This document shows positions 1 to 5,101 of a DNA stretch of 5,101 nt, in pieces (position 1 is the first letter of the stretch; every line of letters begins with the position of its first letter). The stretch is from Rhodospirillaceae bacterium. Its GTDB lineage: Bacteria > Pseudomonadota > Alphaproteobacteria > UBA9219. The stretch lies in assembly GCA_003486725.1 (NCBI GenBank), contig DNGD01000158.1:1-5101 (forward strand). The letters run 5' to 3'. Both the position numbers and the translations under genes were made by a program. Under the pieces are notes generated by a model that searched no databases, had not been told where the DNA came from, and was given only the letters and a program-made list of their open reading frames with translations.

Positions 1-881
1 TTGGCGCTGAATATTTGGTAGGCAATCAGGCTGCCAAGCACCAAAAGAATGCCCAGATACTGGTGCGTCTTAAGCACCTCGCCCAACAGGAGCACAGAAA
101 ACAACGCGGTAAAGATCGGCTCGATCTTGGCAAAAAGGCTCCAGCGGAAAGAACCAAGAAGTGCAATCCCGTAGAACATACCAAAGCTGGCCGTACCAAG
201 GGAAAGCGCACAAGTAAGTGACCAGCCCCAACCCGCAAGTGTTTCCGGCATCACGGGCGTTTTGTATAGTGCCAGCAGGATAATAATGCCAGTTGTCACA
301 ATGAACGTTTCAGCTCCTACCACAGCCGGGTTGCGGGTCTTCATCTGAGTGCCATAGATGTACAGACGAATAACCGTCGCAATCGCCGCCATAAAAGCCA
401 GCCCCAACCCGATCCAGTTTGATGGCGGCTGCGCATGCCACAAATCAAGAACAAACGACAGTCCGACCAATGCGGAAACTGTTGTGATGATCGTAAAGCT
501 GTTCAGTGTGATCTCTTTTTTCCACGCCATGAAAAACAAGAGCATCAACGTGTGTGTGAAGACGACAATCATCACAATTGGGCCTGAGAGATAAGCCAAC
601 CCGCCGATGATACCGATGACGGAGAGGCTCTGCCAAAATCCGCCGATAAGTGCAGTTCTTCTGTGTTCTTTTGTTTCGAAAAGCGGTTTTCGTTTGATCA
701 TGCAGAACACGGCCAGCATTAGCGTTCTGATTGTCGTCGACATTAAAACGATAAAAATAGCATTTGCGCCGTCTGCATAGGCCGCGCGCGCCGCTGGCGG
801 ATACAAGCCGAAAATGATAGCTGTGATAATCGAAACAATCACACCGATTTTCACGCTTTGATCAACAACACCGTGGGACAT
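1..881 (-). CDS. EamA/DMT-superfamily inner-membrane transporter (3' end beyond window)
   Basis: This frame starts at ATG (879-881) and stays open for 293 codons to the window edge, so the stop lies just outside. EamA proteins are usually about 290-300 residues, so the protein is nearly complete. I count about ten hydrophobic segments: near residues 11-28, 41-62, 77-97, 100-119, 127-146, 154-173, 188-206, 217-237, 246-266 and 272-291, in two halves as in the drug/metabolite transporter superfamily. The second half carries the family-typical KIEPIF (252-257) followed by LLLGE (264-268). Basic residues (KRK, KEHRR, KK) sit in the loop positions expected on the cytoplasmic side. Members export or import small metabolites, but substrate cannot be read from sequence. 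The start is the only ATG after an in-frame TAA (903-905, the stop of the lipoprotein gene), 21 nt upstream. I see no strong Shine-Dalgarno, so translation may depend on coupling to the lipoprotein gene. Fold assignment is firm; function is open. Confidence 0.88.
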   Translation of the reverse strand, partial: MSHGVVDQSVKIGVIVSIITAIIFGLYPPAARAAYADGANAIFIVLMSTTIRTLMLAVFCMIKRKPLFETKEHRRTALIGGFWQSLSVIGIIGGLAYLSGPIVMIVVFTHTLMLLFFMAWKKEITLNSFTIITTVSALVGLSFVLDLWHAQPPSNWIGLGLAFMAAIATVIRLYIYGTQMKTRNPAVVGAETFIVTTGIIILLALYKTPVMPETLAGWGWSLTCALSLGTASFGMFYGIALLGSFRWSLFAKIEPIFTALFSVLLLGEVLKTHQYLGILLVLGSLIAYQIFSA

Positions 882-902
882 TGGAAAACTCGGACAAGCA
901 GT

Positions 903-1217
903 TTACCGCCCTTTGCAGCGGGAGAGGCAAGATTTAATGGCCGCGTTGCAATCGGCTTGAGCGCCGAGTACGCCATCCATCTGGCCGGCACGGCCAATAG
1001 GGGTTTGCGCCGCCTTGGTGCCTGCGCAACGATCAAAATCCGCGTTGCAGGAACGCGTGCAAGATTCACGGTCATTTTCAAGAAGGGTCACCGCGCCGCT
1101 GGCGCCGGTGTAGGTCGTGCTTTTTTTCGGGGCTGGTGTGCAGGCCGATACGGCCAGTACGAAAACGCAAAGGGCGAAAAAAAGAGAGGCTTTCTGGGTT
1201 GTTTTGTTGAACATCAT
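903..1217 (-). CDS. small cysteine-rich lipoprotein, unknown function
   Basis: Encodes 104 residues. The N-terminus has a basic stretch (K5, K9), a hydrophobic core (about 11-23) and a lipobox VSAC with the lipid-attachment Cys at 26, so it should be cleaved by signal peptidase II and anchored to a membrane. The mature part is short. After a Pro/Ser/Thr/Gly-rich linker (27-43) come cysteines at 53, 57, 64, 90, 97 and 101, spaced CX3CX6C, 25 residues, CX6CX3C: a mirror-image layout suited to two antiparallel helices joined by disulfides. A basic KGR ends the protein. The start has two adjacent ATGs (1217 and 1214). The GAGAGG at 1223-1228 lies 5 nt from the first and 8 nt from the second, so the second may be the true one, with no effect on the signal peptide. 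It lies 37 nt after rplQ with no terminator between. I do not recognise a named family. Confidence 0.82.
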   Translation of the reverse strand: MMFNKTTQKASLFFALCVFVLAVSACTPAPKKSTTYTGASGAVTLLENDRESCTRSCNADFDRCAGTKAAQTPIGRAGQMDGVLGAQADCNAAIKSCLSRCKGR

Positions 1218-1254
1218 AAAAGCCTCTCTTTGATTGGTTGGTTAGATTATTGGC

Positions 1255-1683
1255 TTACGCCGTGGCTTCGACTTCGGTTTCTTCCGGCTTGTTGACGGGG
1301 CCGCTATCTTTGCCCTTGGCTTCGACATCGCGATCAACGAGTTCGATGAACGCCATCGATGTCGCATCGCCATAACGAACGCCAGCTTTCAGAACGCGCG
1401 TGTAGCCGCCATTACGTGTTTTGTAACGTTCCGCGATAACGCTGAACAGCTTCGTCACAATCGCGTCATCGCGCAGCGTCGCAAAAGCTTGACGACGGGC
1501 AGCAAGGGTACCCTTCTTGCCGATGGTGATCATCTTTTCAACGATGGGGCGAAGATCCTTCGCCTTGGGAAGCGTGGTCTTGATTTGTTCGTGCTTGATA
1601 AGCGCGCAGACCATATTGGCGAACATCGCTTTACGATGGCTGCTTGTGAGGTTGAGTTTACGACCTTTTGTACCGTGACGCAT
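1255..1683 (-). CDS. rplQ: 50S ribosomal protein L17
   Basis: L17 sits near the polypeptide exit tunnel of the large subunit. The 142-residue product opens with the diagnostic [20 protein letters not shown] (1-20), continues through the helical region with [19 protein letters not shown] (28-46), and has the family's [17 protein letters not shown] segment (92-108) followed by AFIELVDRD. The core ends near residue 120. The last 20 or so residues form an acidic, Pro/Glu/Ala-rich tail ([11 protein letters not shown]), an extension commonly seen in alphaproteobacterial L17 and absent from the E. coli protein (127 aa). The ATG at 1681-1683 is preceded by an excellent Shine-Dalgarno, AAAGGAG at 1691-1697, with 7 nt spacing, the strongest in the window. 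It is the last classical member of the alpha operon, 131 nt after rpoA. Identity is certain from the N-terminal signature and position. Confidence 0.98.
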   Translation of the reverse strand: MRHGTKGRKLNLTSSHRKAMFANMVCALIKHEQIKTTLPKAKDLRPIVEKMITIGKKGTLAARRQAFATLRDDAIVTKLFSVIAERYKTRNGGYTRVLKAGVRYGDATSMAFIELVDRDVEAKGKDSGPVNKPEETEVEATA

Positions 1684-1752
1684 TGCGTTTCTCCTTTATG
1701 GCTGGGCTCCTGTGTTACGCCACCATGGCGCTCGTGCAGGAACCGATTGCGT

Positions 1753-1790
1753 TGTCCGTCCGCCTGCCTCCCGAAGGATCAGCACGGACA
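1753..1790 (-). other. UUCG-capped RNA hairpin in the rpoA-rplQ spacer
   Basis: The arms TGTCCGT and ACGGACA (1753-1759 and 1784-1790) form a perfect 7-bp inverted repeat. In the minus-strand transcript the enclosed 24 nt can fold further into CUG-A-UCC, a UUCG loop closed by C-G, GGA-GG-CAG, so the whole element is one long stem with internal loops. No U-run follows on the minus strand, so it is not a normal terminator. It could be a processing or stability element separating rpoA from rplQ, or a translation modulator for rplQ. The pairing is seen directly; the role is inferred. Confidence 0.5.
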
Positions 1791-1814
1791 GTTCTTTTTC
1801 CTATCTGAAACCGA

Positions 1815-2831
1815 TCAGAAAGGTTCTTCAAGCTTCTTGGCCAGATCTTCGATGTTCTCTGGTGGCCAATTGGGGATCTGCATGCCGAGGCCGAGGCCCA
1901 TTTGCTGCAGAACTTCCTTGATTTCGTTGAGGCTCTTGCGGCCGAAGTTCGGTGTGCGAAGCATTTCGCTTTCCGACTTTTGAACCAGATCGCCGATGTA
2001 AACGATATTATCGTTCTTAAGGCAGTTGGCCGAGCGAACGGACAATTCAAGTTCGTCAACCTTGCGAAGAAGGTTGCGGTTGAACGGCAGATCGCCAACG
2101 GCTTGTTCTTGAATCTGTGCCGGACGGGGCTCTTCAAAATTGATGAAGAGTTGCAGCTGGTCTTGCATGATGCGCGCGGCAACGGCAACGGCGTCCTCCG
2201 GCGTGATCGAGCCATCGGTTTCAATCGTCAGCGTCAACTTGTCATAATCGGTGACCTGACCAACGCGGCTGTTTTCGACCTTGTACGCTACGCGGCGAAC
2301 GGGGCTGAACAACGCGTCAACGGGGATCAAACCGATCGGCGTATCTTCCTTGCGCAGCGCGGCAGCGGCGATATAGCCCTTGCCCGTGTCGACGGTCATT
2401 TCCATGTTCAGATGCGCGCCGCGATCCAGATTGCAGATAACCAGATCGGGGTTCATGATTTCAACATCAGCACCGCATTCAATCTGGCCAGCCAGAACTT
2501 CACCGGGGCCTTGCGCGTGCAAGCGGATCTTGCGGGGGCCTTCGCTGTGCATGCGAAGAGACATCATCTTGATGTTCAAGATGATGTCGGTCACGTCTTC
2601 GCGAACGCCCGGAACGGACGAAAACTCGTGAAGGACGCCTTCTATCTGGATCGACGTAACGGCCGCGCCCTGTAGGGACGACAGCAAAATACGGCGCAGG
2701 GAGTTACCAAGTGTCAGGGCAAAGCCGCGTTCCAACGGTTCGATGACCAGCGAAGCATTACGCTTTTGATCGTCCGAAGAAACAACCTGCTTATTAGCCT
2801 GAATGAGCGCTTTCCAATTCTTTTGCAACAC
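1815..2831 (-). CDS. rpoA: DNA-directed RNA polymerase subunit alpha
   Basis: Alpha dimerises to nucleate assembly of core RNA polymerase, and its C-terminal domain binds UP-element DNA and activators. At 338 residues it is normal length for alphaproteobacteria (E. coli 329). The N-terminal domain has the dimer/assembly motif [17 protein letters not shown] (36-52, with the Arg pair at 46-47). The middle has the [20 protein letters not shown] block (173-192). After a linker at about 235-250 comes the C-terminal domain: [17 protein letters not shown] (266-282), keeping the Arg and Asn that correspond to E. coli R265 and N268, and [12 protein letters not shown] (294-305), matching G296/K298/S299. 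So UP-element recognition should be intact. The start is GTG at 2829-2831, chosen because it aligns with the usual M-I/L-Q-K-N-W opening and has GAGG 7 nt upstream. A TTG follows directly as codon 2. It lies 57 nt after rpsK. Confidence 0.98.
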   Translation of the reverse strand: MLQKNWKALIQANKQVVSSDDQKRNASLVIEPLERGFALTLGNSLRRILLSSLQGAAVTSIQIEGVLHEFSSVPGVREDVTDIILNIKMMSLRMHSEGPRKIRLHAQGPGEVLAGQIECGADVEIMNPDLVICNLDRGAHLNMEMTVDTGKGYIAAAALRKEDTPIGLIPVDALFSPVRRVAYKVENSRVGQVTDYDKLTLTIETDGSITPEDAVAVAARIMQDQLQLFINFEEPRPAQIQEQAVGDLPFNRNLLRKVDELELSVRSANCLKNDNIVYIGDLVQKSESEMLRTPNFGRKSLNEIKEVLQQMGLGLGMQIPNWPPENIEDLAKKLEEPF

Positions 2832-2838
2832 GGATAGA

Positions 2839-2842
2839 CCTC
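2839..2842 (-). promoter_or_regulatory. Shine-Dalgarno of rpoA (supports GTG start)
   Basis: GAGG on the minus strand, 7 nt before the GTG codon at 2829-2831. There is no ATG nearby in frame, and the next codon, TTG, would leave a less usual 10-nt spacing. This supports GTG as the start. Confidence 0.6.
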
Positions 2843-2850
2843 ATAGGTTC

Positions 2851-2895
2851 GAGTAAAACAAATATCAAAATACCGTTTAGCGTGCCGCTTAAACG
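2851..2895 (-). terminator. hairpin over the rpsK stop codon followed by a U-rich run (terminator/attenuator candidate)
   Basis: In the transcript CGUUUAAGCG (2895-2886) pairs with CGCUAAACG (2882-2874) around a 3-nt GCA loop, giving a 9-bp stem with a single bulged A. The rpsK stop codon UAA (2891-2889) is inside the left arm. The next 23 nt (2873-2851) are U-rich with runs of four U. This resembles a weak intrinsic terminator or attenuator. Since it lies inside an essential operon it is more likely partial termination, an mRNA 3'-end stabiliser after processing, or a translational element. Ribosomes terminating at rpsK would open it, so it could couple rpsK translation to rpoA transcription. 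Confidence 0.45.
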
Positions 2896-3296
2896 CGACG
2901 ACGCTTGCGGGGACGGACGCCATTGTGCGGAATGGGTGTCACGTCGCGGATCGTTGTTACGGTGAAGCCAACGGCTTGCAACGCGCGCAGTGCCGATTCA
3001 CGGCCTGAGCCGGGGCCTTTCACTTCGACTTCAACGGTGCGAACGCCATGTTCCATGGCTTTCTTGCCCGCGTCTTCCGCTGCCATCTGTGCGGCATAGG
3101 GGGTCGATTTACGTGAGCCTTTGAAGCCCATCAAACCCGAAGACGACCAAGCGATCGTGTTGCCCTGCGCATCCGCAATGGTCACGATGGTGTTGTTGAA
3201 ACTTGCATTGACGTGCGCGATACCGCTGACGATATTCTTTCTCTCGCGGCGGCGCGTGCGGGCGACTGGTTTGCCCTTTTGTTCTTTAGCTGCCAT
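2889..3296 (-). CDS. rpsK: 30S ribosomal protein S11
   Basis: S11 lies on the platform of the small subunit, near the E-site codon and the 3' end of 16S rRNA. The 135-residue product (E. coli 129) has a basic N-terminal tail (RTRRRERKN, 13-21), the [15 protein letters not shown] strand region (28-42), [14 protein letters not shown] (57-70), [15 protein letters not shown] (92-106) and the C-terminal DVTPIPHNG (118-126) ending in a basic KRRRV. Asn125-Gly126 corresponds to the HNG site where E. coli S11 carries isoaspartate. One oddity is Val127, where most bacterial S11 proteins have Cys (HNGCRP). The start is ATG at 3294-3296, matching family N-termini. Its upstream signal is weak (GUGGA about 9 nt away), so translation may be coupled to rpsM, whose stop is 70 nt upstream. 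Confidence 0.98.
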   Translation of the reverse strand: MAAKEQKGKPVARTRRRERKNIVSGIAHVNASFNNTIVTIADAQGNTIAWSSSGLMGFKGSRKSTPYAAQMAAEDAGKKAMEHGVRTVEVEVKGPGSGRESALRALQAVGFTVTTIRDVTPIPHNGVRPRKRRRV

Positions 3297-3331
3297 TTTA
3301 AAAATCCACTTCTATTCGTTCATCGATGGCC

Positions 3332-3344
3332 CCGCGAAACGCGG
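3332..3344 (-). other. short GC hairpin in the rpsM-rpsK spacer
   Basis: CCGCG (3332-3336) and CGCGG (3340-3344) are a perfect 5-bp inverted repeat with a 3-nt loop, 36 nt ahead of the rpsK start. No U-run follows on the minus strand, so it is not a terminator. A role in mRNA processing or in limiting rpsK initiation is possible but not shown. Confidence 0.3.
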
Positions 3345-3366
3345 AGCGGGAAAACCAAGCTCCGGC

Positions 3367-3747
3367 TTACTTGCGTGTCGCAATCTTCTTGCCGGCGATC
3401 GCCTTGGCAGGACCCTTGCGCGTGCGCGCGTTGGTATGCGTACGTTGGCCATGAACGGGCAGACCTTTACGATGACGCAAACCACGATAGCAGCCCAGAT
3501 CCATCAATCGCTTGATGTTCATGGACACTTCACGGCGAAGGTCGCCTTCGACCTTATAGTTTTTATCGATGTCTTCACGAATACGCAGAAGCTCGGCTTC
3601 TGTCAGTTGATTAACGCGCTTTTCGGGTGCGATCCCGATGCGTCCGCAAATCTCAAGGGAATTTGTCGGACCGATACCATAGATATAACGCAATGCGATG
3701 TGCAAAGGTTTACCGGCTGGAATGTTAACGCCTGCAATACGGGCCAC
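3367..3747 (-). CDS. rpsM: 30S ribosomal protein S13
   Basis: S13 sits in the head of the small subunit, contacts the P-site tRNA and forms inter-subunit bridges with the large subunit. The 126-residue product opens with [20 protein letters not shown] (1-20) and YIYGIG (21-26), carries the helical region ending at LREDI-like residues about 54-61, and has the signature [20 protein letters not shown] (86-105) and a very basic tail ([16 protein letters not shown]) that reaches toward tRNA. Length agrees with the usual 118-126 residues. The start codon is GTG (3745-3747), fixed by the invariant M-A-R-I-A-G opening and by AGGAG 6 nt upstream. It is the first gene of the alpha operon here, preceded by its own promoter and a long leader instead of by adk/secY. 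Confidence 0.98.
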   Translation of the reverse strand: MARIAGVNIPAGKPLHIALRYIYGIGPTNSLEICGRIGIAPEKRVNQLTEAELLRIREDIDKNYKVEGDLRREVSMNIKRLMDLGCYRGLRHRKGLPVHGQRTHTNARTRKGPAKAIAGKKIATRK

Positions 3748-4073
3748 GTGGCTCTCCTAACAATAAAAACGACCGGTGCGAACGCATCCATATATCTCCG
3801 CCCGAAGGCACAAATAGAGGAAGCTCCCAGTCCCAAAGACCGCTCTTGACGAGCAAAAGCGATCCACTCGATCTCGCGCTTATTCCTGCCATCGTTTGCC
3901 CACAAAACCAGAACACAAGGCCCGATTCTCTGAAACAACGCAAAAACCGCCCGAACGCCAACTTTGCCTTGGCGTTTGGACAGTCTTATAAAATGTCAGG
4001 CAAAACAGGCCATTCAGTGACTCTAGCTTGCCAAAACGATAACTGGAACTGGCTCTCCTCGCGAAGGAGCCAA
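3748..4073 (-). promoter_or_regulatory. long structured 5' leader of the rpsM-rpsK-rpoA-rplQ mRNA
   Basis: Between the predicted start of transcription (about 4073) and the rpsM GTG there are about 325 nt with no convincing gene. Several stems can be read directly. At 4051-4071 there is a GC-rich hairpin (CUCCU/AGGAG with a UCGCG loop, extended by GG/CC after a small bulge) right at the 5' end. At 3954-3976 AACGCCAA and TTGGCGTT form a perfect 8-bp stem with a 7-nt loop. At 3841-3861 an 8-bp stem has one G-U pair and a CUCGU loop. At 3800-3809 GCC-UUCG-GGC lies about 40 nt before the Shine-Dalgarno. In E. coli this operon is repressed by S4 binding a leader pseudoknot; whether this leader is also a ribosomal-protein target is inference, and I see no clear match to that fold. 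Confidence 0.5.
3754..3758 (-). promoter_or_regulatory. Shine-Dalgarno of rpsM (supports GTG start)
   Basis: AGGAG on the minus strand, 6 nt before the GTG at 3745-3747. It confirms initiation at GTG, since the next in-frame ATG is far inside the conserved domain. Confidence 0.75.
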
Positions 4074-4080
4074 GGCGCGC

Positions 4081-4108
4081 AGTATAAGCAAGCGCCACCC
4101 AGTGTCAA
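4081..4108 (-). promoter_or_regulatory. strong sigma70-type promoter for the rpsM operon
   Basis: On the minus strand TTGACA (4108-4103) is a perfect -35 box, followed by 16 bp and TATACT (4086-4081), a one-mismatch -10 box. The next seven bases are all G or C (GCGCGCC), a discriminator of the type found in promoters of ribosomal genes shut down by ppGpp/DksA in the stringent response. Transcription should begin near 4071-4074. A-rich tracts at 4121-4130 and 4140-4146 fall about 50-70 bp upstream and could act as an UP element for the alpha C-terminal domain. The boxes are seen directly; control by ppGpp is inferred from the discriminator. Confidence 0.85.
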
Positions 4109-4127
4109 GTCTGCCTGTGAACTTTTC

Positions 4128-4158
4128 TTTCATGAAACGTTTTTTTCGAGCAAAAACG
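4128..4158. repeat. palindrome and inverted repeat upstream of the rpsM promoter
   Basis: TTTCATGAAA (4128-4137) is a perfect 10-bp palindrome. Directly beside it, CGTTTTT (4138-4144) and AAAAACG (4152-4158) form a perfect 7-bp inverted repeat with a 7-nt centre. The pair begins about 20 bp upstream of the -35 box and lies after the kinase stop codon. It may be an operator for a dimeric regulator, or simply part of an A-tract UP region. Confidence 0.35.
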
Positions 4159-4172
4159 GCCAGCCGAATGGC
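4152..4172 (-). terminator. weak intrinsic terminator candidate after the CheA-like gene
   Basis: In the minus-strand transcript GCCA (4172-4169) pairs with TGGC (4162-4159) over a 6-nt loop, followed by CG and five U (4156-4152). The stem is only 4 bp, so termination would be inefficient. It lies 25 nt after the stop of the kinase gene and ahead of the rpsM promoter, the right place to insulate the operon. Confidence 0.3.
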
Positions 4173-4197
4173 GCGTAGGTCGAAATATTAATACATG

Positions 4198-5101
4198 TCA
4201 ATTGGTTAACAGGCAGTTCATATCGAGTTTATAAGGAATACGGATATCGAACGTCGCACCCTTGTAAAGCTGGGAACTGACGTGGATGGAGCCCCCCAGT
4301 TTGACAACTTCCTGCTTAACGGTTTCCATCCCGATACCACGGCCCGACATGGTCGTGACTGTATCCGTGGTCGTAAAGTTCCACGAGAAGATCCGCTGGA
4401 TAACCGTCTGGTCGTCTTCAAAACGCCACGTCCCTTCGGGGTCAGAGCTGTAAAGCTTGGCACGCACACGGGCCGGATCGATGCCGTTTCCGTCATCCGA
4501 GATTTGGATCTGCAGCCATTTGTCGTCGCCCTGCTCCCCGTCCAAAAGCGCAAAGGCAACGGTGACAAGACCAGCAGCATCCTTTCCTCGCGCCATACGC
4601 GTAACAGGGGGTTCAATACCGTGATCGGCGATGTTGCGGCAGATGTGGGTCAGCGAGAACAAAAACTCCTGTATCGGCTGGGTCAAGACGCGCGGATTGC
4701 CGCCGGTAAACCGGACAGGTTTAACCTGCTTGTCCATAACGGCGGTAAGCTCACGGAGTTCGCGCTCAAAGGAATAAAAACAATCGCGAATGGGCATCGC
4801 CGCGATCGTGTCCACGTAGCGCGCGATGACGGCGGGATCAACGTTGTGAACCTTCATCTCGCGCACGAAGTCATAAAGATCAGCCTCGCCAATTTCGCGC
4901 ACATTACCGCGCCACTCATATTCGGTGCCGATCAAACTGCTCACTTCGTCGGTCAGACGCTTCAGCGATTCTTCAATTTTCTGACTGATATCGGCCAAGA
5001 CAACCTTATAAGCCGCATCGTCGGAAATCTTGGGATCACGAATTTCATTTTCACATTCATGCATCACCTGTCCCAGATCGACGAGGTTGAACTGCTTCAC
5101 G
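4198..5101 (-). CDS. CheA-like histidine kinase/ATPase (5' end beyond window, no CheW-like domain)
   Basis: The frame is open from the window edge to TGA at 4198-4200, about 300 residues visible. A GTG at 5098-5100 could be read as a start but is more likely an internal Val. Visible residues 1-65 are acidic and helical. From about 101 it follows CheA: the MPIRDCFYSFERELRELT segment (102-119) matches the end of the dimerisation/ATPase junction (MPI...F.R..R.L). The ATP-binding domain has its N box HICRNIADHGIE (152-163), a G1 box SDDGNGID (201-208), an F box IFSWNFTT (237-244), a G2 box SGRGIGM (252-258) and LGGSI...S...GATF (268-284). The protein ends 16 residues later, so the CheW-like P5 domain that couples true CheA to receptors is missing. 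No phospho-accepting His domain is visible; it could be upstream. Likely role: two-component signalling with an unidentified sensor part and partner. Confidence 0.85.
   Translation of the reverse strand, partial: VKQFNLVDLGQVMHECENEIRDPKISDDAAYKVVLADISQKIEESLKRLTDEVSSLIGTEYEWRGNVREIGEADLYDFVREMKVHNVDPAVIARYVDTIAAMPIRDCFYSFERELRELTAVMDKQVKPVRFTGGNPRVLTQPIQEFLFSLTHICRNIADHGIEPPVTRMARGKDAAGLVTVAFALLDGEQGDDKWLQIQISDDGNGIDPARVRAKLYSSDPEGTWRFEDDQTVIQRIFSWNFTTTDTVTTMSGRGIGMETVKQEVVKLGGSIHVSSQLYKGATFDIRIPYKLDMNCLLTN

Noticed and set aside
858..1295. 145-codon open frame on the plus strand
   Set aside because: It is antisense to the lipoprotein and to the end of rplQ. The minus-strand reading has a clean signal peptide, lipobox and Shine-Dalgarno, while the plus-strand one has none.
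1902..2675. 257-codon open frame on the plus strand
   Set aside because: It lies wholly antisense to rpoA, has no recognisable domain, and its openness follows from rpoA codon bias.
3121..3849. 242-codon open frame on the plus strand
   Set aside because: It spans antisense to rpsK, rpsM and the spacer between them; the sequence shows no domain and the two certain genes explain it.
3954..3976. 8-bp hairpin considered as an intrinsic terminator in the rpsM leader
   Set aside because: The nearest U-run on the minus strand (five U) comes 8 nt after the stem, too far for a standard terminator. I keep it only as leader structure.
3846..4178. 110-codon plus-strand frame and shorter minus-strand frames in the spacer before rpsM
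   Set aside because: Composition is low-quality (many Asn, Ser, Gln), no Shine-Dalgarno was seen, and they cross the strong minus-strand promoter and its hairpins.
3748..4197. possible tRNA or known small RNA in the spacer
   Set aside because: I looked for a cloverleaf with a GTTCRA-type T-loop and CCA-side acceptor pairing on both strands and found none.
5098..5100. GTG as the start of the CheA-like gene
   Set aside because: It is at the very edge, no upstream sequence is available to show a ribosome-binding site, and the protein lacks an N-terminal input domain, so the frame most likely continues upstream.

Overview
The window is a stretch of bacterial chromosome with every gene on the minus strand. 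Read in the direction of transcription, from high to low coordinates, the order is: a CheA-like histidine kinase/ATPase (5' end cut off), a 450-base spacer with a strong promoter, rpsM (S13), rpsK (S11), rpoA (RNA polymerase alpha), rplQ (L17), a small cysteine-rich lipoprotein, and an EamA/DMT-family membrane transporter (3' end cut off). The protein sequences point to an alphaproteobacterium: S11, the RpoA C-terminus (...[12 protein letters not shown]...) and the acidic/alanine-rich tail on L17 are all of alphaproteobacterial style. Base composition looks moderate, near half GC by eye. I cannot name a genus.

The core (1255-3747) is the conserved alpha operon. It gives two small-subunit proteins of the 30S head and platform, the polymerase alpha subunit, and a large-subunit exit-tunnel protein. 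In most alphaproteobacteria I would expect secY and adk directly upstream of rpsM. Here the neighbour is a signalling gene, and rpsM has its own near-consensus sigma70 promoter (TTGACA, 16 bp, TATACT; 4081-4108). That promoter has a GC-rich discriminator and A-tracts upstream. It should produce a leader of about 325 nt holding several hairpins. The operon therefore looks like an independently promoted unit with room for leader control. Small structured elements also lie in the spacers: one overlaps the rpsK stop codon and is followed by a U-rich run, and one UUCG-capped stem lies between rpoA and rplQ. rpsM and rpoA both start with GTG.

Downstream of rplQ, with only 37 and 21 nt of spacing and no visible terminator, come the lipoprotein and the EamA transporter, so they may ride on the ribosomal-protein transcript. 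The mature lipoprotein has six cysteines besides the lipid-attachment cysteine, arranged as an exact mirror image (CX3CX6C ... CX6CX3C). This suggests a disulfide-stapled helical hairpin and is the most unusual protein-level signal here. I saw no tRNA, rRNA, CRISPR array, insertion sequence or phage gene. The plus strand carries only non-coding shadows of the minus-strand genes.
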